DNA from: Actinomycetota bacterium
GTDB taxonomy: Bacteria > Actinomycetota > Thermoleophilia > Solirubrobacterales > Solirubrobacteraceae
DNA length: 60,085 nt
Direction of reading: 5' to 3'
Assembly: GCA_005885515.1 (NCBI GenBank)
Contig: VAWK01000017.1
Coordinates: forward strand, 27,475 to 87,559
In this document: piece by piece, positions 46,054 through 54,038 of the stretch
How positions within the stretch are numbered: the stretch's first letter is position 1
How the letters are laid out: every line of letters starts with the position of its first letter
Notes under the pieces: generated by a model
What the model was told of the DNA's origin: nothing
Database searches by the model: none
Seen by the model: only the letters and a program-made list of their open reading frames with translations
Position numbers and translations under genes: made by a program

Positions 46054-46674
46054 TCACCCGCCTCAGTTCCTCTCAAGAAACGGTCCTATCGCCTCGGCGC
46101 GCGCGCCGACGGCATACGGCTCACGCGCGAGCGGATCCTGGATGCAGTCGGCGAGGCCCTGACCACGCGCTGGTACGACGAGCTCACCTTCGCCGAGCTG
46201 GCGCGCGAGGCGGGCGTGAGTGGCCCCACGCTCACCAATCATTTCGGCGACAAGCGTGGGCTGCTCGCGGCGTACGCGCGCGAGCGGTTGAGCGAGAAAA
46301 TCAGCGGGCTTCGCTATTCGGTCGTGCCCGGCGACATCCCCGGGGCGATCCTCGTTCTCGTCGACGATTACGAGCGGTCCGGGGACATGATCATCCGAGT
46401 GCTCGCGCTCGAGCACCGTTTCCCCGATCTGACGGAGGTGCTCGCCGTGGGGCGCGCCGGCCACCGCGAGTGGGTCGCTTACATCTTCGAGCCGTACCTG
46501 CCGCGGCGCGGACACCGACGCGAGGACGCGATCACCCGCCTGGTCGTGTGCACAGACGTCTACGCCTGGCAGCTCCTGCGACGTGATCTCGGTCACTCGC
46601 GCACCGCAACCCGCAACCATCTGCTCGCCACGGTTGATGCTGTGGTGGCATCGTTGAAGGAGAACACAGCATGA
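46045..46674 (+). CDS. TetR/AcrR-family transcriptional regulator
   Basis: This 209-residue protein has the HTH TFAELAREAGVSGPTLTNHF GDKRG near residues 55-80, and a helical ligand domain (LVDDYERSGDMIIRVLALEH). The N-terminus has no ribosome site, in keeping with leaderless start. Its stop overlaps the ATG of the glycosyltransferase by 4 nt, so it and the transferase are one operon that it probably represses through the inverted repeat at its start. The ligand may be the acceptor of the transferase. Confidence 0.9.
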   Translation: MNISPASVPLKKRSYRLGARADGIRLTRERILDAVGEALTTRWYDELTFAELAREAGVSGPTLTNHFGDKRGLLAAYARERLSEKISGLRYSVVPGDIPGAILVLVDDYERSGDMIIRVLALEHRFPDLTEVLAVGRAGHREWVAYIFEPYLPRRGHRREDAITRLVVCTDVYAWQLLRRDLGHSRTATRNHLLATVDAVVASLKENTA

Positions 46675-47973
46675 GCCGGTTTCTGATCGCACTCGCCGCC
46701 GGCGGGGGCAACATCCCTCCGACGCTCTCGGTTGCCCGCGCTCTGCTCGATCGCGGGCACGAGGTCCGGGTCATCACCGATCCGGTGCTCGAGCCCGAGG
46801 TCCGAGCCGCCGGCGCGGACTTCGTCTCATGGTCGAGCGCCCCGCACCGTTTCGACCTCGACCCGTCGAGCGATCTCGCCCGCGACTGGGAGGCCCGGAC
46901 ACCGATGGGCAGCCTTGCCCGCGCTCGGGACGGCTACTTCTGCGGGCCTGCACGTGGCTTCGCCGCCGACGTGCGTGCCGAGCTCAAGCGCCGGCCCGTG
47001 GAAGTCGCGGCGGGCGAGATGCTGACGTTCGCGACGATGATCGGCGCCCGCGGCGCCGGGGTGCCGTGCGCGATCCTGTCATCCACGATGGTCGCGCATC
47101 GCGGCTGGAGCGCACCGCCCTTCGGACCGGGGGTCGCACCTGCGGCGGGTCTTGCGGGCCGCATTCGCGACCGGCTGATCCACTCGATGAGCGATCGGAT
47201 GTGGAACAAGGGCCTGTCCGCGATCAACGATGCGCGGCGGGCACACGGGCTTGCGCCGCTCCGGCACGCACTGGACCAGATGACCGACTGCGATCGGGTG
47301 CTGATGCTGAGCACCCGAGCACTTCAGTATCCGGGATTCCATCCGCCCGAGCACGTGCAGGTCACGGGCGCGCGCCTGGAGGACCCGGATTGGACCGAGC
47401 CAGCCGTGCTGCCGCCGGGCGACGAGCCGCTGGTCCTGGTGGGACTCAGCTCGACGTTCATGGACCAGGCAGCGGCGATCGGCCGCATCGCGCAGGCGCT
47501 CGGCAGGCTTCCCGTTCGCGGGCTGATTACGACGGGGCCCGCCATCGACCCCGAGACGATCCCGGCTCCGGCGAACGTCCAGGTCGTGCGCTCGGCCCCC
47601 CACCGCGAGATCCTGCCTCATGCCGCGGCGATGGTCACCCCATGGCTCTGTCGTCAAGGCGCTCGCCGCCGGCGTGCCGATGGTGATGATGCCCTTCGGT
47701 CGCGATCAGGTCGAGATCGCCGCTCGTGCGGCGTACGCCGGAGCCGGCGTGCGCATCCGGCCGGGCGCCAGCCCGGCGCGGATCGCCCGTGCCGTGCGCG
47801 AGGTCCTCGACGACTCCGCCTTCCGGGAAGCGGCAGCGCGCGCGGCGCGCACGATCGCAGCCGAGCAGAGCCGCGACGCCGCCGCCGACGCTCTCGAGGA
47901 GCTGGCCGGCGCATCACGCTCGGACGGCGCGCTTTTCGGCGCCCGAGCAGCAGTTCCGGGATCCGCCTCGTAG
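46671..47973 (+). pseudogene. GT1 (UDP-glycosyltransferase/MGT-like) with a short deletion at the donor site
   Basis: The first frame (46671 to about 47638) has the N-domain FLIALAAGGGNIPPTLSVAR, then LVLVGLSSTFMDQAAAIGRI and VRSAPHREILPHAAAMVT. The second frame (about 47640-47973) continues GSVVKALAAGVPMVMMPFGR and DQVEIAARAAYAGAGVRIRP to the end. Joined, it has the usual length of a macrolide-type GT1 enzyme. At 47636-47643 the donor motif that should read about THAGHGS is cut to T-P-HGS, an apparent 8-base loss that also shifts frame. If real, the enzyme is dead. Confidence 0.82.
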
Positions 47974-48308
47974 CGCAACCGCTGCGGATGGAGCCGGATC
48001 ACGGGGCAAGGGTTCGATTGCTAAGCCAGTTTTCGGCGTTCTTGCGGTCCGTTTGCGGTCCAAATCCCGGCGCGTTCCAGCCTGTGCGGGCGGGACCGGC
48101 GTCGCTCGCCCTTCCGCGCTGACAGGAGCCCGACCAAGGTCGATTCGGCGGCGAGGCGGCGGCTGCGGTGCGCGGCAGGCATCTGCTAAACAAAGGTCTC
48201 AAGGCGCCCTCTGCGGTACACGCGGATTCAGAGCAGTGATCGCACGCGGACGGACTTACTGTTGACCCCCGCGTTGACCCCAGCGCGGCGAGCGCACCGA
48301 AAGCCTAG

Positions 48309-48453
48309 AGCCGACGCCCGGACTCGAACCGGGGACCCCTTCATTACGAGTCCCTTGAAAGCCATCCAGTTGGGCTTGGTAGAGCCCGATTAGCTCGAGT
48401 TGGCCAGACCGGGTCGCGTTAGATTTGCCGAGCCTGGGACATGTTTCAGGACA
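48309..48453 (-). repeat. Left att-like repeat A with tRNA 3'-half
   Basis: On the minus strand the first 43 bases read as the 3' half of a tRNA (anticodon loop ACTCGTAAT, T-loop GGTTCGAGTCC, acceptor strand CGTCGGCT). 41 of these 43 bases recur at 58310-58352. Further shared blocks follow in the same order (TTAGCTCGAGTTGGC and GGACATGTTTC), so the repeat is about 145 bp. There is no 5' half, so it is not a working tRNA gene. Confidence 0.75.
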
Positions 48454-48667
48454 CTGTTCTGCCGCTGGGCGCGGTTGCGACGTAGCGCGGCACAGCTATA
48501 AGCCGATCGTCCGCTTCTTCGCCGCCAAGCGCGCGCAACAAGCGGCGAGGGACTGAACGCTTACCCGGATTGCGCGTTTTGCAGGTAGTTCTCACGCCCG
48601 GACCGACATCCGAGTGCAAGAAAGCCTGGATGAGAACCGGGCTCGTCGAAGACGCAGGCCCTCAGCG

Positions 48668-48694
48668 GTTTCAACACAGCGGGGTTAAGGGTAT
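48668..48694 (+). promoter_or_regulatory. Sigma-B-like promoter before the secreted repeat gene
   Basis: GTTTCA (48668-48673), a 15-base spacer and GGGTAT (48689-48694) fit sigma-B-type promoters. The predicted start is about 65 nt before the ATG at 48766. Confidence 0.55.
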
Positions 48695-48765
48695 CCCTTT
48701 GTCTCGAAGAAATGCTGGTCTTCACGACGGCCGCATGGCCGTACGACTAAGGGAGGAGGCGCCCG

Positions 48766-49455
48766 ATGCGTCGGATGGTTCTCGCACTCACCATCGCTGC
48801 TGCGATCCTTGCGGTGGTCCCTGCAGCAGCGGCAGCGGACGCCACGTTCTCCGGTAGCGCCAATACCCCTGAAGGCAAGCTCCATTTGGTGGTGAATGTG
48901 AACAAGTTCACAGCCACCGCTGCGGGGACACAAGCCTCCGGAACGGCAACAGCCACCCTGACGCCGATCGGGCAGCGGCCCACAACCGTCAGCAAGAAGG
49001 TCACACTTGCAGCGTCGCGGTCGGGTACCTGCACCATCCTGACGCTGACGCTCGAAACGCTCGAACTCAACCTGCTTGGGCTAAATGTCCATCTGGACAA
49101 AGTCGTGCTCACCATTACAGGCGAACGCCACGGCGGAGTGCTGGGCAGGCTGTTCTGTTCGCTCGCAGGCGCCAAAGTCAAACCCGCACGAGTGGCGGCA
49201 GCCTCGCGCCTCACTGCAGCGATCCGCCGCACGGGCGTAGTTCGACCGATAGCCCTTGGGGCTAGCGTGCGCGCCACCACGGCCGCTGCCGGGCCTACCT
49301 GTCCCGTGCTGAATCTGCTGCTTGGTCCATTGCACTTGAATCTTTTGGGGCTCGTGGTTGACCTGAGCCAGGTCCATCTCACCATCACCGCAGAACCAGC
49401 GGGCGGTATTCTCGGCAACCTATTCTGCGGGCTCGCCAACACCAAAATCCCCTAG
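48766..49455 (+). CDS. Secreted protein with two LNLLGL-type repeats
   Basis: This 229-residue protein has a signal peptide (MRRMVLALTIAAAILAVVPA). Two similar segments follow: ILTLTLETLELNLLGLNVHL with LGRLFCSLAG, and VLNLLLGPLHLNLLGLVVDL with LGNLFCGLAN. Each has Cys at its start and in its L-F-C, so each may close one disulfide. The pattern occurs in many exported actinobacterial proteins as I recall, with no assigned role. GGGAGGAGG precedes the ATG. The sigma-B-like promoter upstream joins it to the island. Confidence 0.8.
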   Translation: MRRMVLALTIAAAILAVVPAAAAADATFSGSANTPEGKLHLVVNVNKFTATAAGTQASGTATATLTPIGQRPTTVSKKVTLAASRSGTCTILTLTLETLELNLLGLNVHLDKVVLTITGERHGGVLGRLFCSLAGAKVKPARVAAASRLTAAIRRTGVVRPIALGASVRATTAAAGPTCPVLNLLLGPLHLNLLGLVVDLSQVHLTITAEPAGGILGNLFCGLANTKIP

Positions 49456-49591
49456 AGGCGTCAACGCGTCTATCGGCGCTGGGCCCATACCGTCCGGTCC
49501 CGCTCGCGCGACGGACGTTTGACTAGTTCATGCACGCAACCGCGCCGCCGATGCAAAGAGTCGTCCGGCGCGGGCCCGCATGCCGCTTTTG

Positions 49592-49628
49592 GCAGCCCCG
49601 TATAACCGTCCCTGATGGCTGCCGTGCG
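49592..49628 (+). repeat. Copy of the MBL-fold gene leader and start codons
   Basis: 34 of 37 bases match 59435-59471, including the TATAACCG box, the ATG and the codons Met-Ala-Ala-Val-Arg. After that the copy leaves the gene sequence. It is a direct repeat 9843 bp from the intact one. Confidence 0.75.
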
Positions 49629-49793
49629 GCCGCCGGGGACCGAGCCGGGCAGGAGGGCTGGACGTCGACACCGCGGCCGACGGTCTCGTCATCGAGCTAT
49701 AGCGGCCGTCACTGGTCCCGTGCTAACGCGCGCGGGACCGCGTGTCGCGTTCTGCACGCCGGGCGGGCGGCTGACCCTTAGCAAGCCGACGCC

Positions 49794-49826
49794 CAGAATC
49801 GAACCGGAGACCCCTCACCGGGGGAG
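49794..49826 (-). repeat. tRNA-3'-like relic C
   Basis: On the minus strand it reads a T-arm-like CCGGTTCGATTCTGG and the acceptor end CGTCGGCT, related to repeats A and B but more diverged. Confidence 0.5.
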
Positions 49827-49835
49827 CCACAAGAC

Positions 49836-49884
49836 ACCCGCTGCGGAGATCCGCACGGGCTCTCCGGCAGCGGGTTTGTTTTGG
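49836..49884 (+). terminator. Rho-independent terminator
   Basis: ACCCGCTGC and GCAGCGGGT (9 bp) plus GGAGA and TCTCC form one long stem with an 11-base loop, followed by TTGTTTT. It lies between converging units: the gas vesicle operon ends at 49957 on the other strand. It may act in both directions. Confidence 0.75.
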
Positions 49885-49956
49885 CCCTCGACTCGAAGGA
49901 GCAGGTCGAGTCAGGGCAGCGCGCGTCTTGAAGGTCAGCCTCCCAAACGACCAGCG

Positions 49957-50142
49957 TCAGCGCGTCGCCTTCTTGGCGGCGCTGCGTGCTTTCCCGGCAA
50001 CGTTCTCGGCCTTTCCCTTGGCCTCTTTGGCAGCGCCGCGCCCGGCCGTGGTGGGACGACTGCTCAGCTGACCCGCCTCACGCTGGGCTCGGCCCGCTGT
50101 CGACTTGGATGCGCCTTTTACCCTCTGTAGACGATCCGCCAT
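49957..50142 (-). CDS. CsbD-like basic stress protein
   Basis: This 61-residue protein is Lys/Ala/Gly-rich (MADRLQRVKGASKSTAGRAQ, then AAKEAKGKAENVAGKARSAA), resembling the CsbD general-stress family. The ATG at 50142 has GAGGGGAG upstream. Its own sigma-B-like promoter at 50178-50202 fits, as csbD genes are sigma-B-controlled in Bacillus. It is the last gene of the gas vesicle group on this strand. Confidence 0.6.
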   Translation of the reverse strand: MADRLQRVKGASKSTAGRAQREAGQLSSRPTTAGRGAAKEAKGKAENVAGKARSAAKKATR

Positions 50143-50177
50143 GATCACTCCCCTCTCTGCTGTTTTACAAGAGAGAA

Positions 50178-50202
50178 ATACCCTATGTTCCCACGGCGAA
50201 AC
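50178..50202 (-). promoter_or_regulatory. Sigma-B-like promoter of the CsbD-like gene
   Basis: On the minus strand GTTTCG (50202-50197), a 13-base spacer and GGGTAT (50183-50178). This is the closest match in the island to the sigma-B consensus. The predicted leader is about 30 nt and includes the ribosome site. Confidence 0.65.
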
Positions 50203-50213
50203 CCACTCACAGC

Positions 50214-50447
50214 TCAGCGCGCTACGGATGCGGCCATGGCAAGCACTCGATGGATCCGATCCAGTATCTGCGCGCTCGGGTACCACGACTCATCGGCCTT
50301 CTCGAGCAGCAGATCGACATATTCCTCGACCTGCTCGTGAGTCCAGAACGCGGCCTCGACGCGCTCCATCAACTGGAGACTCGGATACCGGTCCTGCCGG
50401 ATGCGCTCCATCAGCATTGCGACATAACGTTCCTGAGCGGTTGCCAT
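50214..50447 (-). CDS. Conserved hypothetical small protein, gas vesicle neighbour
   Basis: This 77-residue acidic helical protein has an internal repeat: RYPSLQLMERVEAAF and WYPSAQILDRIHRVL share Y-P-S-X-Q and a [DE]-R-[IV]. GAAAGGAGG precedes the ATG. It lies 13 nt after the gvpK stop and so is the operon's last gas-vesicle-linked gene. Similar proteins occur in actinobacterial genomes as I recall; role unknown. Confidence 0.75.
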   Translation of the reverse strand: MATAQERYVAMLMERIRQDRYPSLQLMERVEAAFWTHEQVEEYVDLLLEKADESWYPSAQILDRIHRVLAMAASVAR

Positions 50448-50460
50448 GACACGCCTCCTT

Positions 50461-50808
50461 TCACATCAGGTTTCCAAGGGGGCCGAGGTTTAGGTTCAGA
50501 TCCTCGTCCGAGAGGCCAAATTGCTCCTTCAGCTCCTCCATGCGGTCGGCGAGCGCCATGAACGTTTTGCCGAGCCGCTCGACCTCCTCCGCGGTTAGGC
50601 TGCCCTGCGTCATGCGGTGAACCGCCTGGCGCTCCATGAGCTGACGCAGAAGCTCGATCAGCGTCATCACCAGCTGGGCGAGCCCGCGCTCGAGCTTTTC
50701 GTCATCCACATTTGCCCTCGCCCTCAGGCCGCTGCGAACGCGGTCGAAATCCGCGGCGAAAAAGTCCAGTACGCCGCGGTCGGAGAGCACCTTGTCGTGA
50801 AGGCTCAT
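50461..50808 (-). CDS. gvpK: Gas vesicle protein GvpK
   Basis: This 115-residue protein matches GvpK throughout: LAQLVMTLIELLRQLMERQA, VHRMTQGSLTAEEVERLGKT and FGLSDEDLNLNLGPLGNLM. GvpK is a minor protein needed for vesicle formation. Its ATG overlaps the previous gvpF/L stop by 4 nt (ATGA), fixing the start. Confidence 0.93.
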   Translation of the reverse strand: MSLHDKVLSDRGVLDFFAADFDRVRSGLRARANVDDEKLERGLAQLVMTLIELLRQLMERQAVHRMTQGSLTAEEVERLGKTFMALADRMEELKEQFGLSDEDLNLNLGPLGNLM

Positions 50809-51467
50809 GCGTGGGCCCTATCGCTCTGAACGAAGCTGTATGGCGGCCAGGGCCCGGTGCAGACGAGCGTCGTATCGCTCACCTCGCTATCGACGCGACC
50901 GACCTCCGCCATGAAGCCACTCACCATGCTCCTGGCAACCAGAAAAGCGCAGGCCAGAGTAAAGCTCGGCTGCGGGACGCGGCGCAGCCGGCTCGCGCGC
51001 GAGAACGGCGCGAGTCTGCGCTGAAGCTGGCGCGCCAGAGCCTCCGCGCGGGACTCGGCATCGGCACGGGCCGCGAGGTAGCTCGTGCCGCTTTGTGGCG
51101 CGCCCGTCGGCGTGTCTTCCCGCCACGCCGCGCGCACCGAGAGCTCGCATGCTCCGGCTATGCGCCGGAGAGCCGCCTCGAACTCCTCGCGCCGGCTTTC
51201 GAGCATGGCTCGCACCGCGGACTCCGACTCCAAGGTCTCACCAAAGCGCACCGGCAGGACATCATTTGCGGCCATCAATTCCTCGATCGCCCTCTCGTGC
51301 TGCCAAAGCTCCGCCTCGCCAAGGCCGGGGCGCGACGCCGCCGGGTTGTCGCTGACCAGCGCACCCAGACCGGCCGACCGAATCACTCGCAAGGTTTGAC
51401 CGCCGAGACCGATGCCTGGGTGTGGCTGCGCTTCGCCCCCACAGATCGCGTAAAGCGACACCGCCAT
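50805..51467 (-). CDS. gvpF: Gas vesicle protein GvpF/GvpL family (third copy)
   Basis: This about 220-residue protein has the family N-terminus LYAICGGEAQPHPGIG, LGALVSDNPAASRPGLGE, and DVLPVRFGETLESESAVRAM, and ends CTGPWPPYSFVQ. GvpF/L proteins form the assembly complex at the tips or with GvpA. The start is unclear: ATG at 51467, or TTG at 51473 overlapping the gvpS stop. Confidence 0.9.
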   Translation of the reverse strand: MAVSLYAICGGEAQPHPGIGLGGQTLRVIRSAGLGALVSDNPAASRPGLGEAELWQHERAIEELMAANDVLPVRFGETLESESAVRAMLESRREEFEAALRRIAGACELSVRAAWREDTPTGAPQSGTSYLAARADAESRAEALARQLQRRLAPFSRASRLRRVPQPSFTLACAFLVARSMVSGFMAEVGRVDSEVSDTTLVCTGPWPPYSFVQSDRAHA

Positions 51468-51469
51468 CG

Positions 51470-51709
51470 TCAACCGCCTTCAGGGTGGATCGGACCGCGA
51501 AGATCTCTGCCCACGGCGTCGACCGCGCCCACGATGAGCCGCAAGCTGAGATCCACCAGGTCGATGTCTGCGACCGCAAGGGTGATATCGCCCTGAACGA
51601 CGATGCCTCCCTGGAGCAGGCGATCGAGCAGGTCGATCAATGTGACATCCCTTGCCGAATGGCGCAAGACCTCTGCGCGGGGGGAAGCGACGACGGCGAC
51701 GCTACTCAT
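51470..51709 (-). CDS. gvpS: Gas vesicle protein GvpS (GvpA/J paralog)
   Basis: This 79-residue protein has the GvpA-type core TLIDLLDRLLQGGIVVQGDI and DLVDLSLRLIVGAVDAVG from residues about 23-67. It is the short GvpA-like gene found between gvpL and gvpK in Streptomyces-type clusters, where it is named gvpS. Its ATG overlaps the gvpL stop by 4 nt. Confidence 0.85.
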   Translation of the reverse strand: MSSVAVVASPRAEVLRHSARDVTLIDLLDRLLQGGIVVQGDITLAVADIDLVDLSLRLIVGAVDAVGRDLRGPIHPEGG

Positions 51710-52848
51710 CGGCCAACCTCGGTGGAGCTGTTGACGAAGTTGTACGGAGGCCACGGTCCCGTCAGCTCGAGCTCGAGCCCCTGACGAATCAAGTCGGACT
51801 GCAGACTCGCCACGACCCCGGTGAACTCGTCTGCCGAGGCGTCGTCGACGAGATAAACGCCGTTGAACAGCATTGGCTCGTCCCTGTTGGTCAGCTCGCG
51901 AGGTTGGACAGGGTTCATCTTCGCCTCGACCGCTGCCTGGGCAAGCTCAGCGTGCGCCCGTCCACAGCACTCCTCGAGCTTCGCTTCTGAGCGTCCGCGC
52001 CGGTCGGCTCGGAGTTGCTTTTGCACGAGGTAGCTAGCCCCGGAACCCCCAGCCGCCGCGTCTGAATCCCCCGCGTCGGCGCCAGCTTGCGTCGCCTCCT
52101 CGAGCTCGGCCACGAGGTACAACTTGACCCCCCACTCGGTGCGCCCTTCCAAACGATCAAGCGCATCCTCGAGGAATGCGTGTTCCCTTGCGAGCATTTC
52201 TCGCACGGAGCGCTCATCGTGGTAGATCGTGCAAAGACGCATCGGCACGAGCGCGGTCTGCTCGCGAACGCCGTCCAAGATGTGCTCGTGCCGGCGTGCG
52301 TGGCTCTCCAGCCACGCGACGTCGCTCAGACGCTCCTCCAAGGTCTCGCCTTCGAACTCGTCGAGTGAGACCGTGCTGGCAACCGCCGCGATCGATTCCC
52401 CGCGTATGAGGAAGACCTCGTGCACCCCGTCGAGACCGGTCATGGGCTCCAGCTCGGCATCGGCGCGCACTACGCCATAGACATAGCAACCGAAGTTCGT
52501 GGCGGCCTGCGACTCGGGCGCTGCGACAGCGCCTCGCTCGCGACCGGCGTCGCGGGGTGGGTTTCCGTGAGGGCTGGCGGACGGGCCCTGCACCTCCCCG
52601 CCACGGTCGGATCCCTGCCCCGAGGTCACCCCCGCGCGAGCCGGGCGCGACGGGTCATGCGATCCCCGATCGGCGAGCTCCAGCGCGGCGAGATCGAGAA
52701 GCTTGTCGGCGATCGCCTCGGCGAGTAGCGCGCGGACCTTTGTGCGCGCTTCCAGCCGTGCCTCACGGACGATCTCCGCGAGGTCGGTCATCGCCGCCTC
52801 GTCGATGCTGCGACGGAGGCGCTCGAGCGTGTCGCGCTCGACGGTCAT
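51706..52848 (-). CDS. gvpL: Gas vesicle protein GvpL/GvpF with N-terminal extension
   Basis: Residues about 120-380 are the GvpF/L domain: NFGCYVYGVVRADAELEPM, RHEHILDGVREQTALVPMRL, MLFNGVYLVDDASADEFTGV and LTGPWPPYNFVNSSTEVGR. Residues 1-110 are extra: a helical start (LERLRRSIDEAAMTDLAEIV), then a Gly/Pro/Ser linker. The extension resembles a GvpN/GvpV-free fusion of a short helical module, so this copy may bridge partners. Overlaps with gvpJ and gvpS are 4 nt each. Confidence 0.9.
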   Translation of the reverse strand: MTVERDTLERLRRSIDEAAMTDLAEIVREARLEARTKVRALLAEAIADKLLDLAALELADRGSHDPSRPARAGVTSGQGSDRGGEVQGPSASPHGNPPRDAGRERGAVAAPESQAATNFGCYVYGVVRADAELEPMTGLDGVHEVFLIRGESIAAVASTVSLDEFEGETLEERLSDVAWLESHARRHEHILDGVREQTALVPMRLCTIYHDERSVREMLAREHAFLEDALDRLEGRTEWGVKLYLVAELEEATQAGADAGDSDAAAGGSGASYLVQKQLRADRRGRSEAKLEECCGRAHAELAQAAVEAKMNPVQPRELTNRDEPMLFNGVYLVDDASADEFTGVVASLQSDLIRQGLELELTGPWPPYNFVNSSTEVGR

Positions 52849-53318
52849 TTACGCTTGCGCCCGGGCGATCTGCGGACGCTCTCAACCGCGGTGTGCTGGG
52901 CCTGCTTGCCTTTCTGGGTCTCGGTCTCCTCGAAGACCTCGACGCGATCGCGGCTGGCAGGCTGCTCGGCGCCGGTGCTCAGCATCCGTTGCTCCAGCCG
53001 CTCCAGGCGTGAGCGAAGCTCGTCGTTCTCCCTCACCCGCTCCTCTGCGTCGCTTGTCAGAGTTGGGTCGCTCTCCCACCAGTTGATGCCCATCTCTTTG
53101 GCGCGGTCGACCGATGCGACGAGAAGCCGGATCTTGATTGTAAGAAGCTCGATGTCGAGCAGATTCACCTGAATGTCACCCGCGATGACGATCCCCTTGT
53201 CGAGCACCCGCTCCAAGATGTCGGCCAGATTTGCCGGTCCGCCGCCGTGCGGGGCCAGGTCCGAGCGGACAATTCCGTGAGGGGCCGGGCGGGCTCTGAC
53301 GTAGCCGCGATCGTTCAT
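52845..53318 (-). CDS. gvpJ: Gas vesicle protein GvpJ (GvpA paralog)
   Basis: This 157-residue protein has the GvpA-like core NLADILERVLDKGIVIAGDI and LLDIELLTIKIRLLVASVDR at residues about 30-72, followed by INWWESDPTL, a mark of GvpJ. The C-terminal about 75 residues are charged and coiled-coil-like (ENDELRSRLERLEQRMLS). GvpJ is a minor shell or nucleation protein. Both ends overlap neighbours by 4 nt. Confidence 0.93.
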   Translation of the reverse strand: MNDRGYVRARPAPHGIVRSDLAPHGGGPANLADILERVLDKGIVIAGDIQVNLLDIELLTIKIRLLVASVDRAKEMGINWWESDPTLTSDAEERVRENDELRSRLERLEQRMLSTGAEQPASRDRVEVFEETETQKGKQAQHTAVESVRRSPGRKRK

Positions 53319-53761
53319 TGCTGGCCCCCGTCGACCTGTCCGCGGTGGTATCTACGGGTGCGGTGGTACCGCAGGACGTCGCCCTTGTTGTCGAGCACGG
53401 TCTCGTAGTCGCCGAGCACGTCCGTCGTGTTCGGGATTCGCGCCATCTCCACGACCTGGACCGTCGCCACCCAGTTGTTGTGATCTCGCTCAATCCCGAG
53501 AACGCTCTCGACGCGGCGTCCGAGCAGCTCGGATAGGGCCGCGCGCGCGCGCAACACGGCGTCTGCTGCCGATAGCCCGTTTCGTGAAGCGGACGGCCGC
53601 CTCGCCGTCGAAGAGCGGCCGCCTGACGAGCGGGCGCGCGTCGACTGCGTCTGCGCGCTCCGCGCTGTCTTTGGCTGTGTCGAAGCCGCTTTTTTGCGCG
53701 GTCTGCTCGCGCTGCGGCCTTTCGTTCGCCCTCCGCTGGTGCGGCGCGTCTCAGCCATCAT
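53315..53761 (-). CDS. gvpO: Gas vesicle protein GvpO
   Basis: This 148-residue protein has the GvpO domain in its second half: LLGRRVESVLGIERDHNNWV and VQVVEMARIPNTTDVLGDYE with VLRYHRTRRYHRGQ. The first about 60 residues are a basic Ser/Arg/Lys-rich tail. The start is the first of two adjacent ATGs at 53761 behind GGGAGG, overlapping gvpG. GvpO is a required accessory protein in actinobacterial clusters. Confidence 0.9.
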   Translation of the reverse strand: MMAETRRTSGGRTKGRSASRPRKKAASTQPKTARSAQTQSTRARSSGGRSSTARRPSASRNGLSAADAVLRARAALSELLGRRVESVLGIERDHNNWVATVQVVEMARIPNTTDVLGDYETVLDNKGDVLRYHRTRRYHRGQVDGGQQ

Positions 53762-54038
53762 CGCCCTCCCAACCCTGCGTCGCCTCTTCTTCTGCACGGC
53801 GCTCTCGAGCTGCGGCCATGTGTCTCAGCAAGTCGTCGGCGTGCGTCCCGTAGGTCTCGTCACTCACCAGGCCGGCGTCGTGGTCGAGCTCCAGCTGTAG
53901 AAGCTCACGCCGGATGCGCGACTCGTCATAGAGCTGGCGTTCCGCCTCCTCGGCGACCTGCTCGACGACCCATGCGGCACCCCGGACCGGCGCCAGAGGA
54001 AGAGTTACCAAGGAGGTGAACAGGCCCACCACAGTCAC
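53751..54038 (-). CDS. gvpG: Gas vesicle protein GvpG
   Basis: This 95-residue protein has the family pattern LFTSLVTLPLAPVRGAAWVV and EQVAEEAERQLYDESRIRRE, LLQLELDHDAGLVSDETY. GvpG is a small helical protein acting with GvpF/L in assembly. Its ATG overlaps gvpF by 4 nt. Confidence 0.93.
   Translation of the reverse strand: MTVVGLFTSLVTLPLAPVRGAAWVVEQVAEEAERQLYDESRIRRELLQLELDHDAGLVSDETYGTHADDLLRHMAAARERRAEEEATQGWEGDDG

Larger units (their letters stand above)
47974..48765. other. Left flank of the gas vesicle island, no gene seen
   Basis: I find no convincing gene in these 790 bases. They hold a tRNA-3'-like direct repeat (48309-48453) and a sigma-B-like promoter (48668-48694). Confidence 0.6.
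49456..49956. other. Gene-free stretch with a duplicated gene start, tRNA relic and terminator
   Basis: No convincing gene. It holds a 37-bp copy of the 5' end of the MBL-fold gene (49592-49628), a tRNA-3'-like relic (49794) and a strong hairpin (49836). Confidence 0.6.

Noticed and set aside
47974-48308. Integrase gene next to the left repeat
   Set aside because: I looked for tyrosine or serine recombinase motifs in all frames of the flanks and saw none.
48309-48351. Functional tRNA gene
   Set aside because: Only the 3' half is present; no D-arm or 5' acceptor strand can be folded.
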